DNA of 9,291 nt from contig JANXRT010000026.1 in the NCBI GenBank assembly GCA_025356735.1, positions 1 to 9,291 on the forward strand, written 5' to 3'. The position numbers were made by a program, and so were the translations under genes. Positions 1-6,470 of the stretch are shown here, piece after piece. Within the stretch, counting starts at the first letter, position 1, and the number at the start of each line of letters is the position of its first letter. This stretch comes from Acetobacteraceae bacterium (GTDB lineage Bacteria > Pseudomonadota > Alphaproteobacteria > Acetobacterales > Acetobacteraceae). Below the pieces are notes generated by a model. It saw only the letters and a program-made list of their open reading frames with translations, searched no databases and was not told the DNA's origin.

Positions 1-124
1 GAGCGCCCGAGGTGAAGGTCTTGTACATCACGTAGAAGAACACCAGGAAGCCGGCACCGGCGATGAAGGCGCAGGCTGGCCCGCATGTCGGCGGCGCCGT
101 CAGCAACTGACCCCGCCGCTTAAA
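1..124 (-). pseudogene. Possible membrane-protein fragment cut by the left edge
   Basis: On the minus strand a frame is open from an in-frame TGA at 125-127 down to the window edge. Its distal half reads CAFIAGAGFLVFFYVMYKTF, a convincing transmembrane helix with high-GC codon use. This resembles the last helix of a haem-copper oxidase subunit I, but that is only an impression from the helix. The upstream codons (positions about 75-124) look non-coding and there is no good start or ribosome-binding site, so this may be the tail of a gene truncated on its 5' side, or a gene starting at a TTG near position 105. Only about 40 codons are visible; identity and intactness are uncertain. Confidence 0.25.
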
Positions 125-180
125 TCATTATGGCTTTAAACACTTCATCCAAAGTCTTAAAAAGATTGATAAAATATAAG

Positions 181-225
181 TCTAGAGCTTAATGATGTTT
201 CTACCCAACATCACCAGGCTCTAGA
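181..225 (-). terminator. Nested stem-loop ending the small lipoprotein gene
   Basis: TCTAGAGC (181-188) and GCTCTAGA (218-225) are a perfect 8-bp inverted repeat. Inside them TGATGTT (193-199) and AACATCA (207-213) form a second perfect 7-bp stem with a 7-base loop. The outer arm contains the stop codon (221-223) of the minus-strand lipoprotein gene. Read on the minus strand, the structure is followed by T-rich sequence (cttatattttatc, then ctttttaag). It is best read as a Rho-independent terminator of unusual composition, being much more AT-rich than the other hairpins in the window. Confidence 0.55.
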
Positions 226-601
226 ACCCCAGGAAGCTCCAGCCGGTACCGACCTGTTCGCGTTGCTGCGCGGTTAGCGCCGGCTGATCGGCAACCGGCC
301 GGCCAAGGTTAGCCCCGCCGCCGATCCAGCAATCCACGTTGCCCAGCCCGCGCGTGCAGTAGGGTAGGGGTTCCGGCAGTTCGTCGAGCGGTCGGCAGTA
401 ATCCTGCAGCCGGTCCAGATAGACGATTGAGCAGTCGCGTCCTGAAATCACTGAGAATAGCGCATCGATAGGGGTCCGGTGGATCAGCACGATCGATGCC
501 GCCCCGACCGCCGCGGTGATGCCGACCGGCTGCTGCCACGGCGTGTTGCAGCCGCCCAGCATCAAGGCCACGAACAGCATTGTTCCGGGAGTGGACTTCA
601 T
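221..601 (-). CDS. Small hypothetical lipoprotein
   Basis: This encodes a 126-residue protein of unknown function. The N-terminus is a lipoprotein signal: a short positive start (MKSTPG), a hydrophobic core (MLFVALML) and a lipobox LMLGGC with the acylated cysteine at residue 18. It is therefore probably attached to the outer or inner membrane facing the periplasm. A second hydrophobic stretch follows (about residues 27-40, GITAAVGAASIVLI). The mature part has four further cysteines, in the segments GRDCS, DYCRP, PYCTRG and DCWIGG, which could form two disulfides. No catalytic motif is seen. The start could also be the ATG seven codons downstream, since neither has a strong Shine-Dalgarno. 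It is divergent from the yfgM-like/bamB pair across about 130 bases. I recognise no named family. Confidence 0.75.
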   Translation of the reverse strand: MKSTPGTMLFVALMLGGCNTPWQQPVGITAAVGAASIVLIHRTPIDALFSVISGRDCSIVYLDRLQDYCRPLDELPEPLPYCTRGLGNVDCWIGGGANLGRPVADQPALTAQQREQVGTGWSFLGF

Positions 602-736
602 TGCCCAAATCTAGGCCGCACCGGTTAATCACGGCTGAACCGGAAGCAATTGCCCGCCGCCATTGCCGCCGCTATGGTCCGGCCCGCGGGCATGCCGCGA
701 ACGTGAGCACGGCCAGTTCACACCACAGGAGATTTG
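602..736. promoter_or_regulatory. Divergent intergenic region between lipoprotein gene and yfgM-like gene
   Basis: These 135 bases separate two genes pointing away from each other, so they must hold both promoters. I see no clear -35/-10 pair or operator. The only certain element is the Shine-Dalgarno AGGAG at 727-731 for the plus-strand gene. Confidence 0.4.
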
Positions 737-1378
737 TTGGTCGACATATTCGATGAGGTCGATGAGGACCTGCGCGCCGACAAGGCACGCGACCTGGTCA
801 AGCGCTATGGCGGCATGGTCGCGGCGGTCGCCCTGGTCATCGTGCTCGCCGCTGCCGCCTGGCAGGGCTGGCGCTGGTGGCAGGCCAGGCAAGACCTTGC
901 CGCCGCCGCCCAGTACATCGTCGCCCAGTCCGCCGCCGACGCCCGTGCACCGGATGCCCAGTCGCTGCTGGAGCAGGTCGGGCGCACCGCCCCGTCCGGC
1001 TATCAGGTGTTGGCACGGCTGCGCCTAGCGGCATCGCGGGCCGATGCCGGCGACCTGGCCGGTGCGGTCGCGATATGGGACCGGCTTGCCGCTGACAGCT
1101 CGGTCGATCCGCTACTGCGCGATCTCGCGACGATGGAAGCGATGCTGCGCCAATCCGACACCGGCGATCCGGCCACGCTTCAGGCCCGCCTGAAACCTCT
1201 GGCGGCACCCGACAACCCCTGGCACGCGATGGCGTTGGAGCAGCTCGCCTTGCTCGATTTGCGCCAGGGTCATGCCGACGCTGCCCGAACCACGCTGCGC
1301 CTGCTGTCGCAGGACACCACGGCGCCGAACGGCGTGCGCAACCGTGCCGGCGGCCTGCTCGCCCGGCTCGGCAGCTGA
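737..1378 (+). CDS. YfgM-like membrane-anchored tetratricopeptide-type protein
   Basis: A 213-residue protein of the YfgM/TPR_21 type, which in E. coli associates with SecYEG and periplasmic chaperones. It opens with MVDIFDEVDEDLRADKARDL, an acidic and basic cytoplasmic segment like that of alphaproteobacterial relatives. One transmembrane helix follows (about residues 25-44, VAAVALVIVLAAAAWQGW). The rest is alanine- and leucine-rich helical sequence (YQVLARLRLAASRADAGDLAGAV..., DLRQGHADAARTTLRLLSQD) consistent with degenerate TPR repeats in the periplasm. Two adjacent TTG codons could start it; the one at 737 lies five bases after AGGAG (727-731) and is preferred to 734, which is too close. 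It is followed after 16 bases by bamB, the usual pairing. The role in envelope biogenesis is inferred from family and neighbour. Confidence 0.8.
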   Translation: MVDIFDEVDEDLRADKARDLVKRYGGMVAAVALVIVLAAAAWQGWRWWQARQDLAAAAQYIVAQSAADARAPDAQSLLEQVGRTAPSGYQVLARLRLAASRADAGDLAGAVAIWDRLAADSSVDPLLRDLATMEAMLRQSDTGDPATLQARLKPLAAPDNPWHAMALEQLALLDLRQGHADAARTTLRLLSQDTTAPNGVRNRAGGLLARLGS

Positions 1379-1394
1379 ACAGTCCAGGAAACGC

Positions 1395-2747
1395 ATGATC
1401 CCCAAGCCGCGTGCCATGAAGCCGCTTCTGCTCGCCCGACGCAGCGCCCTGTTCGGATCGGCGGCGCTGCTCGGCGGTTGCAGCCTTTACGACGACTATT
1501 TCGGTCCGATCAAGCCCAAGTTGGCCGGCACCCGTGAGGCGGTGCGCGGCTCCAGCCGCGCGCTCACGGTCGATCCCAAGACCGCGCCGAAGGTCGTGCT
1601 GCCGGCGCCGGTCCGCAACGCCGCCTGGCCTCAGCCGGGCGGCAACCCGGCCCACGCCATGGGGCACCTTCAGGCACGTGACGGCCTCGACCGCGCCTGG
1701 TCGGCCGATATCGGCGAGGGCGGCGGCTACCGGCGCAAGATACTGTGCCAGCCGGTAATCTCGGAGACTCTGGCCTACGCCATGGACAGCGACGGCGTGA
1801 TCACGGCGTTCGACGTGCAGAGCGGCGCCCGGCGCTGGCGCCGCGATTTGCGCCAGGAAGATGTCGACAGCACCAATGTCGGCGGCGGCCTGTCGCTCGA
1901 CCGCGGCGTGCTCTACGCCGTCAACGGTCTGGGCGACGTGGCGGCCATCGACCCCGCCACCGGCCACATCGTATGGACGCGCAACACCGCCGTGCCGGCC
2001 CGCTCCTCGCCGACCATCGCCGAGGGCCGGATGTTCTACGTGACCTTCGATGATCGGCTGCTGGCGTTGGACATCAAGGACGGCCGCCAGCTGTGGTCCT
2101 ACCAGGCGCCGCAGGCGGCGACCTCGCTGCTTGGCCAGCCGGCGCCGGCCTTCGCCGACGGCTTGGTGGTGGCGGGCTTCGGCTCGGGAGAACTTGCCTG
2201 TCTGCGCGCCGAAAGCGGCGGTGTTGCCTGGACCGACAGCCTTGCCTCGGCCGCGGCCGGACGCGGCGTGTCCGACCTGTCGGCGATCCGCGCCCTGCCG
2301 GTGATCGTCGATGGCCGCATCTATGCGATCGGTCTTGGGGGCCTGTGTCTCGCCCTGGACCTGCGTTCCGGTCGGCGACTATGGGAACGTGAGATCGCCG
2401 GCAGCGACAATCCCTCGGTCGCCGGCGACTGGATGTTCGTGGCCTCGGCCGTGCAGCAGCTAACCGCGCTGAACCGCAACGACGGCGCCTCCGCCTGGGT
2501 GCTGGACCTGCCACAGTTCGACAACGAAGAGAAACAGCGCGATCCCGTGCACTGGTATGGGCCGACTTTGGCGGGGGACCGACTGATCGTAGTCGGCACC
2601 AACGGCCAGGCGCTGGCGGTTAGCCCCTACACGGGGAAAGTCATTGGTAAGCAGGCCTTGTCTGGTGCTGCGTCGTTGGCGCCAGTCGTCGCGGCCGGCA
2701 CGGTTTACCTTATTACGGACGATGCTAGCTTGCTGGCCTTAAGATAG
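1395..2747 (+). CDS. bamB: Outer-membrane protein assembly lipoprotein BamB
   Basis: A 450-residue PQQ-like beta-propeller lipoprotein, matching BamB of the Bam complex, which helps BamA insert beta-barrel proteins into the outer membrane. The signal region has a basic N-terminus (KPLLLARRSA), a hydrophobic core and a lipobox ALLGGC followed by SLYDDYFG. Propeller blades show as repeated 'lxAlDxxtGxxxW' motifs: VITAFDVQSGARRW, VAAIDPATGHIVW, LLALDIKDGRQLW, LACLRAESGGVAW, LCLALDLRSGRRLW, LTALNRNDGASAW, ALAVSPYTGKVIG. The ATG at 1395 follows AGGAA (1386-1390) by four bases; an in-frame ATG seven codons later (1416) would also leave an intact signal peptide. It lies 16 bases after the yfgM-like gene and is probably co-transcribed. 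der/engA, a common next gene, is not here; the next gene converges from the other strand. C-terminal codons look intact. Confidence 0.9.
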   Translation: MIPKPRAMKPLLLARRSALFGSAALLGGCSLYDDYFGPIKPKLAGTREAVRGSSRALTVDPKTAPKVVLPAPVRNAAWPQPGGNPAHAMGHLQARDGLDRAWSADIGEGGGYRRKILCQPVISETLAYAMDSDGVITAFDVQSGARRWRRDLRQEDVDSTNVGGGLSLDRGVLYAVNGLGDVAAIDPATGHIVWTRNTAVPARSSPTIAEGRMFYVTFDDRLLALDIKDGRQLWSYQAPQAATSLLGQPAPAFADGLVVAGFGSGELACLRAESGGVAWTDSLASAAAGRGVSDLSAIRALPVIVDGRIYAIGLGGLCLALDLRSGRRLWEREIAGSDNPSVAGDWMFVASAVQQLTALNRNDGASAWVLDLPQFDNEEKQRDPVHWYGPTLAGDRLIVVGTNGQALAVSPYTGKVIGKQALSGAASLAPVVAAGTVYLITDDASLLALR

Positions 2748-2750
2748 CGG

Positions 2751-2783
2751 AAGGATGGCCTCTGCCCCATACCCCGTGGGGGT
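2751..2783. repeat. GC-rich dispersed repeat, copy B, after bamB
   Basis: AAGGATGG..TCTGCCCCATACCCCGTGGGGGT begins three bases after the bamB stop. It contains a small hairpin, ACCCC (2771-2775) with GGGGT (2779-2783). It shares order and wording (AAGGATGG, CTGCCCCA, ACCCCG, GGGGT) with the element at 5377-5417. It sits between two converging genes and could act as a weak bidirectional terminator, but no T-run follows on either strand. Confidence 0.55.
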
Positions 2784-2794
2784 GCTCAACTCCA

Positions 2795-3968
2795 TTAGCT
2801 TAAATTGAACACCACCTTGACGCAGCCATCCTTCTTGTCCCGGAAAGTCTTGTACAGATCCGGCCCATCCGCCAGATCCGTGCTGCGGTGAGTGATCAGG
2901 AAGGTCGGATCGATGGTGCCGTCCTGGATCAAACCGGTCAGCTTTTCCAGGTAACGCTTCACATGCGTCTGGCCGCTCTTGATCGTCAGACCCTTCTGCA
3001 CCACCGCCGCCATGTTGATCGGGATCGGCCCGGAATAGACACCCGGCACCGAGACGATCCCGCTCGGCCGCACCGCCTGGATCATCTGCTCCAGTGCATA
3101 GGGCCGTTGCATGCTGGTCAGCTTTGTCCTGCACCGCGCTCAGCACACCCATTAGCCCGTGGCTGCCGTGTGCCTCCATGCCGACGCAGTCGATCACCGC
3201 GTCGGCGCCTTGACCCTTGGTGATCTCCTTGATCCGCTCCATTACGTCCTCGTTGGTGAAGTCGATGATGTCGGTTGCACCGGCCTTTTTCGCCATGGCA
3301 ATGCGCTCCGGCACCGACTCGATGGCGATCACCCGCTCGGCACCCATCACCAGGGCGGACTTGATCGCGAACAGGCCGACCGGCCCGGCGCCCCAGATCG
3401 CGATGATGTCGCCGCCAGTGATCTCGCAATGCTCGGCACCCTGCCAACCGGTCGGCAGGATGTCGGTCAGGAACAGCGCTTGGTCGTCCGTCATGCCTTC
3501 CGGCACCTTCATCGGCGCCACATCGGCCATCGGCACGCGGACATACTCGGCTTGGCCACCCCAATAGCCGCCGGTCAAATGCGAGTAGCCGAACAGTCCG
3601 GCCGTCGGGTAGCCGAACATCTTGGCGGCCATCTCGGCGTTACGGTTCGACCGCAGGCAACAGGACCAGTTGCCAAGCTTGCATTGCCGGCACTCGCCGC
3701 AGTTGATGTTGAATGGCACGACCACCCGGTCGCCCTTTTTAAGTTTGTGATCGGGTGAACCGACCTCGACGACCTCACCCATGAACTCGTGGCCGAGCAC
3801 GTCGCCGCTCTCCATGCCCGGCATCTGGCCGTCCATCAGATGCAGGTCGGAACCGCAGATGGCACAGCTCGAAACCTTGACGATGACGTCGCGCACATCC
3901 TCGATCTTCGGATCGGGAACCGTGTCGCATCGAATGTCGCCGACGCCGTGCCAACAGAGTGCTCGCAT
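2795..3968 (-). pseudogene. Zinc-dependent alcohol/formaldehyde dehydrogenase-like gene with a one-base frameshift
   Basis: This is a medium-chain zinc-dependent dehydrogenase of the FdhA/threonine-dehydrogenase-like branch, 390 residues if the frame is restored. The catalytic zinc site has C38 in CAICGSD and GHE at 59-61. The structural zinc lobe has C90, C93, C96 and C103/C104 (NINCGECRQCKLGNWSCC). The nucleotide-binding fold is WGAGPVG at 192-198, with a glutamate in AIES (217) favouring NAD. The frame runs correctly to ...SAVQDK (about residue 282), then slips. The remaining C-terminal part (LTSMQRPYALEQMIQAV... to ...VKVVFNLS) is in another frame that ends at 2795. One extra A in the gacaaagctg run (T's at 3123-3125 on the plus strand) explains it exactly. 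This is either a real recent inactivation or a sequencing error; everything else looks intact. The ATG at 3968 follows AGGGA by eight bases. The substrate is unknown. Confidence 0.85.
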
Positions 3969-4220
3969 GTCCAGTCCCTAGAACCCGCCAGGTTGATGAC
4001 GCCGACATCGGAGCGATGCTCGATGGGTACTGCGAATGACGGTGTCGCTTCAGGGCTATAAAGATCAACCGACAGACATGTTTCCACGCGTTGCTTGACG
4101 AGTACGTTATCCGCTCTCGTGTCCAGCCATGCTTCGGCGTCGAAAGTCTTGAACCAATGTTCCTCAGTCGATAATGCCAGCCTGTTCCACGATAGCGTGC
4201 CCGGCGCCGGCGACGCGCTA
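3969..4220. other. Spacer between divergent dehydrogenase and MFS genes, possible gene remnant
   Basis: These 252 bases have lower GC and less biased codons than the flanking genes. On the minus strand, about 4171-3980, a frame reads like protein (for example EEHWFKTFDAEAWLDTRADN, then VKQRVETCLSVDLYSPEA), but it has no start of its own and no stop before running out of frame into the dehydrogenase. It may be a fragment of a lost gene; I do not recognise the family. The promoters of both flanking genes must also lie here, though no clear boxes are visible. Confidence 0.3.
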
Positions 4221-5411
4221 ATGACGCATTCACCGCACGCCCCTGATCGCACCAGCCGAGCGCGCGAGCAGCGCGCCACGCGCGCCGCGTTCTTCATCGC
4301 CGGCTTCGGCACCTCGGCCTGGGCGCCGCTTGTGCCCTACGCCAAGATGCGCCTGGCCGTGGACGACGGCACGCTCGGGCTGCTGCTGCTTTGCCTTGGC
4401 GCGGGCTCGATCGCGGCCATGCCGCTATCGGGCGCATTGGCCATGCGGTTTGGCTGCCGGCGCGTCATCTCAGCCGCCGGCCTGCTCGTCTGCGCGGCGC
4501 TGCCGGTGCTCGCCACTGCCGGCAGTATTCAGATGCTCGCCGCCGGGCTGCTGCTGTTCGGCGGCGGCGTCGGCACCGTCGATGTCGTCGTCAACATCCA
4601 GGCGGTCCTCGTCGAGCGCCAGGCCAAACGCCCGCTGATGTCCGGTTTCCACGGGTTCTATAGCGTCGGCGGTATCGCCGGCGCCGCCGGAGTCAGCGCC
4701 GTGCTTGCGTCCGGCGGCTCGCCGCTGGCAGCGACCTCAGGCGTTGCCGCCGCAATCGTCGCCACCCTGCTCCTGTTCGGCCACGGCCTGCTTCGCCATG
4801 GCGGCGATCGGCAAGGCCCCATCTTCGTGCCGCCACGCGGCGTGGTGCTGCTCATCGGCAGCCTGTGCTTTATCTGCTTCCTGGCCGAGGGTTCGATGCT
4901 GGATTGGGGCGCGTTGATCCTGACCACCGTGCACGGCGTCAATCCGGCTTGGTCCGGCCTTGGCTATGCCGTCTTCTCCGCCATGATGACGGTCGGGCGG
5001 CTGTCGGGCGACCGCATAACCCGGCTTCTCGGCGGCCAAAGGATGCTGCTCGCCGGTGGGCTGGTCGCTGCCTCCGGCATGGTGCTGGCGGTTCTCGCGC
5101 CGTCGTGGCCAGGCGTGCTGGCGGGCTTTGCTCTGGTCGGCCTTGGTGCCGCGAACATCGTGCCGGTGCTCTACTCCGCCGTCGGTAGGCAACAGGTGAT
5201 GCCCATGGGCGCGGCTGTGTCCGCGGTCACCACCATCGGCTATTTGGGCATTCTCGCCGGGCCGGCGGGCATTGGCTTGATCGCCAACGTCGCTGGGCTT
5301 TCAACGGCTTTCCTCGGCGTGGCCACGCTACTTCTCGTCATTGCCGCCTGCTCGGATTTTGCCCTCTTAAAAAGCAAGGATGGGGCGCTGCCCCAAACCC
5401 CGCCGGGGTAG
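4221..5411 (+). CDS. YbjJ-like major facilitator superfamily transporter
   Basis: A 396-residue inner-membrane protein with about 12 hydrophobic helices, typical for a single-domain MFS carrier. Features of the YbjJ-like branch are the degenerate motif A LSGALAMRFGCRR (69-81) after helix 2, FHGFYSVGG (143-151) around helix 5, EGSMLDWG (223-230) in helix 7, and a second-half motif-A-like LSGDRITRLLGG. The substrate of this branch is not established. ATG 4221 is chosen because the protein then begins with a short polar segment before helix 1 (AAFFIAGFGTSAWAP). The frame stays open to a TTG at 4095, but that extension reads as non-protein. No good Shine-Dalgarno is seen at 4221. The last residues (KDGALPQTPPG) and the stop codon are encoded by the GC-rich repeat at 5377-5417, so the natural end may have been replaced by repeat insertion. 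It is divergent from the dehydrogenase gene. Confidence 0.8.
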   Translation: MTHSPHAPDRTSRAREQRATRAAFFIAGFGTSAWAPLVPYAKMRLAVDDGTLGLLLLCLGAGSIAAMPLSGALAMRFGCRRVISAAGLLVCAALPVLATAGSIQMLAAGLLLFGGGVGTVDVVVNIQAVLVERQAKRPLMSGFHGFYSVGGIAGAAGVSAVLASGGSPLAATSGVAAAIVATLLLFGHGLLRHGGDRQGPIFVPPRGVVLLIGSLCFICFLAEGSMLDWGALILTTVHGVNPAWSGLGYAVFSAMMTVGRLSGDRITRLLGGQRMLLAGGLVAASGMVLAVLAPSWPGVLAGFALVGLGAANIVPVLYSAVGRQQVMPMGAAVSAVTTIGYLGILAGPAGIGLIANVAGLSTAFLGVATLLLVIAACSDFALLKSKDGALPQTPPG

Positions 5412-5417
5412 CGCCCC
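5377..5417. repeat. GC-rich dispersed repeat, copy A, forming MFS gene end and terminator
   Basis: GGGGCGCT (5382-5389) pairs perfectly with AGCGCCCC (5410-5417), and inside it CCCC (5398-5401) pairs with GGGG (5405-5408). The element shares its AAGGATGG...CTGCCCCA.ACCCCG..GGGGT layout with copy B at 2751-2783. It encodes the C-terminus and TAG stop (5409-5411) of the MFS gene. Read on the minus strand the hairpin is followed by atccttgcttttta, so it is a plausible Rho-independent terminator for the converging RMF-like gene. Confidence 0.7.
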
Positions 5418-5429
5418 GGAGCGCCTTAT

Positions 5430-5612
5430 TCAGGCTGGCGTCTTCGTAACCTGGCGATCTCGCGCGCTGTCGATCAGGCCGGCGAACCAGGAGCGACGCA
5501 GCTGCCCATCCTCTGGGTAGGGGCAGCTTGGCGCGCGCCGCACGATGCGGTTCTGAATGAATGAGCCGCAGGCGATCGCCGCCAGGTAGCCCTCGTTGTA
5601 GTGCTTGCCCAA
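5430..5612 (-). CDS. Small ribosome modulation factor-like protein
   Basis: A 60-residue protein starting at TTG 5612, seven bases after GGGAG. The sequence MGKHYNEGYLAAIACGSFIQ, then APSCPYPEDGQLRRSWFAGL and DSARDR, follows the layout of ribosome modulation factor (RMF), which dimerises ribosomes into inactive 100S particles in stationary phase. The matching elements are a GYxAxIAxxS helix (8-17), CPY (30-32), and RxxW..G with an ADR-like end (39-53). It differs by a nine-residue insert (FIQNRIVRR) before CPY. The frame remains open back to an ATG at 5708, but the extra 32 codons have poor codon bias and no Shine-Dalgarno, and RMF proteins are about 55 residues long. It lies downstream of mgtC on the same strand and converges on the MFS gene across a terminator. 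The RMF relation is inferred from motif spacing; other small CrpP/RMF-fold proteins are possible. Confidence 0.55.
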   Translation of the reverse strand: MGKHYNEGYLAAIACGSFIQNRIVRRAPSCPYPEDGQLRRSWFAGLIDSARDRQVTKTPA

Positions 5613-5728
5613 GCTCGCGCTCCCATGCCGGACCTCGGGGCGCCGATGCCATCCGAAGCATCCTGCATCTCCCGCAGAAAGCGACGGTGATTGCAATAAA
5701 TCAATCATCCAGCGGCACTTTTATTTGA

Positions 5729-6457
5729 TCAGGAGGTCGTCTCGACGCTCCAGGTCGCCGATCGCACCAGTGGCGAGCGCTGCAGCATGGCAACCACAGC
5801 ATCGAGTTCGGCATCCTCCGCGTTGGTTGGCACCAGGATCGCCCCCAGCTCGACCTGGTCGTCGGTTTCCGACAGCGTCTCGACCTCGCGGATCGGGAAT
5901 TTTCCAAGCTCCAGCGCGCTGTCCAGCAGGTCACGCACCTCCGAAACCGCGTCGTGCTCGCATACCACATGCACGCGGTACTCGGCCTCGGTCACCGAAG
6001 CGGTGATCGGGCGGCGGTTGATCCAGTTGACCAGTGGCCGCAGCAGCGTGTTGCCTGACAGCACGGCGCAGGTCAGCGCCGCAGCTTCCGCGAACAGCCC
6101 GCTGCCGGTGAACGCGCCGACCGCGCCCGAGCACCACAAGGTCGCCGCCGTGTTCAGGCCGCGGATGTTGGTGCCGTCCTTGACGATCACGCCGGCGCCG
6201 AGGAAGCCGATGCCGGAAACGACGTAGGCGATGATCCGCGTCGCCCCGTCTGGGCCATACAGCCGCATTCCAAGCTCCGAGAAGGCGGCCGCCCCGACCG
6301 CTACCAGGACGTTGGTTCGCAATCCCGCGGTGCGCTGGCGCCACTGGCGCTCAAACCCGATCGACAGGCCAAGGAAGAAGGCGATGAAGATCACCGCGCA
6401 GGTGTGGAAGAACGCACTGGTCCACAGCATCCAGAAAAGATCGCTGAAGCGAGGCAT
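5729..6457 (-). CDS. MgtC/SapB family inner-membrane protein
   Basis: A 242-residue membrane protein of the MgtC/SapB family, close in length to Salmonella MgtC (231). About five helices occupy residues 15-145 and carry the family motifs LGLSIGFERQ (29-38), LRTNVLVAVGAAAF (46-59), GIGFLGAGVI (82-91) and GLNTAATLW (100-108). The C-terminal 155-242 segment (EYRVHVVCEHDAVSEVRDLL...) looks like the cytoplasmic ACT-like domain of these proteins. MgtC is known for virulence, survival at low Mg2+ and inhibition of the F-ATPase; MgtC-like proteins in free-living bacteria are less understood. The ATG at 6457 lies 13 bases after the stop of the CsoR/RcnR-family gene, so the two are very probably one transcript and share its repressor. 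The nearest Shine-Dalgarno-like sequence is GGCGGA, weak. The RMF-like gene follows. Confidence 0.88.
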   Translation of the reverse strand: MPRFSDLFWMLWTSAFFHTCAVIFIAFFLGLSIGFERQWRQRTAGLRTNVLVAVGAAAFSELGMRLYGPDGATRIIAYVVSGIGFLGAGVIVKDGTNIRGLNTAATLWCSGAVGAFTGSGLFAEAAALTCAVLSGNTLLRPLVNWINRRPITASVTEAEYRVHVVCEHDAVSEVRDLLDSALELGKFPIREVETLSETDDQVELGAILVPTNAEDAELDAVVAMLQRSPLVRSATWSVETTS

Positions 6458-6470
6458 CGTTGATCCGCCA

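Noticed and set aside
1272..1394. Upstream extension of bamB overlapping the yfgM-like gene
   Set aside because: It would put 41 arginine- and cysteine-rich residues before a clean lipoprotein signal peptide; the ATG at 1395 has a Shine-Dalgarno.
837..1967. Long open minus-strand frame (376 codons) opposite the yfgM-like and bamB genes
   Set aside because: It is an antisense shadow of two well-supported genes. It spans their boundary, is dominated by Arg/Ala/Gly/His, and has no recognisable domain.
3159..3758. Plus-strand frame of 199 codons opposite the dehydrogenase gene
   Set aside because: It is an antisense shadow; composition is His/Arg/Ala-rich and it lies wholly inside a well-supported gene.
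4095..4220. Extension of the MFS frame to a TTG at 4095
   Set aside because: The added 42 residues do not resemble a membrane-protein N-terminus and no Shine-Dalgarno precedes the TTG; relatives start just before helix 1.
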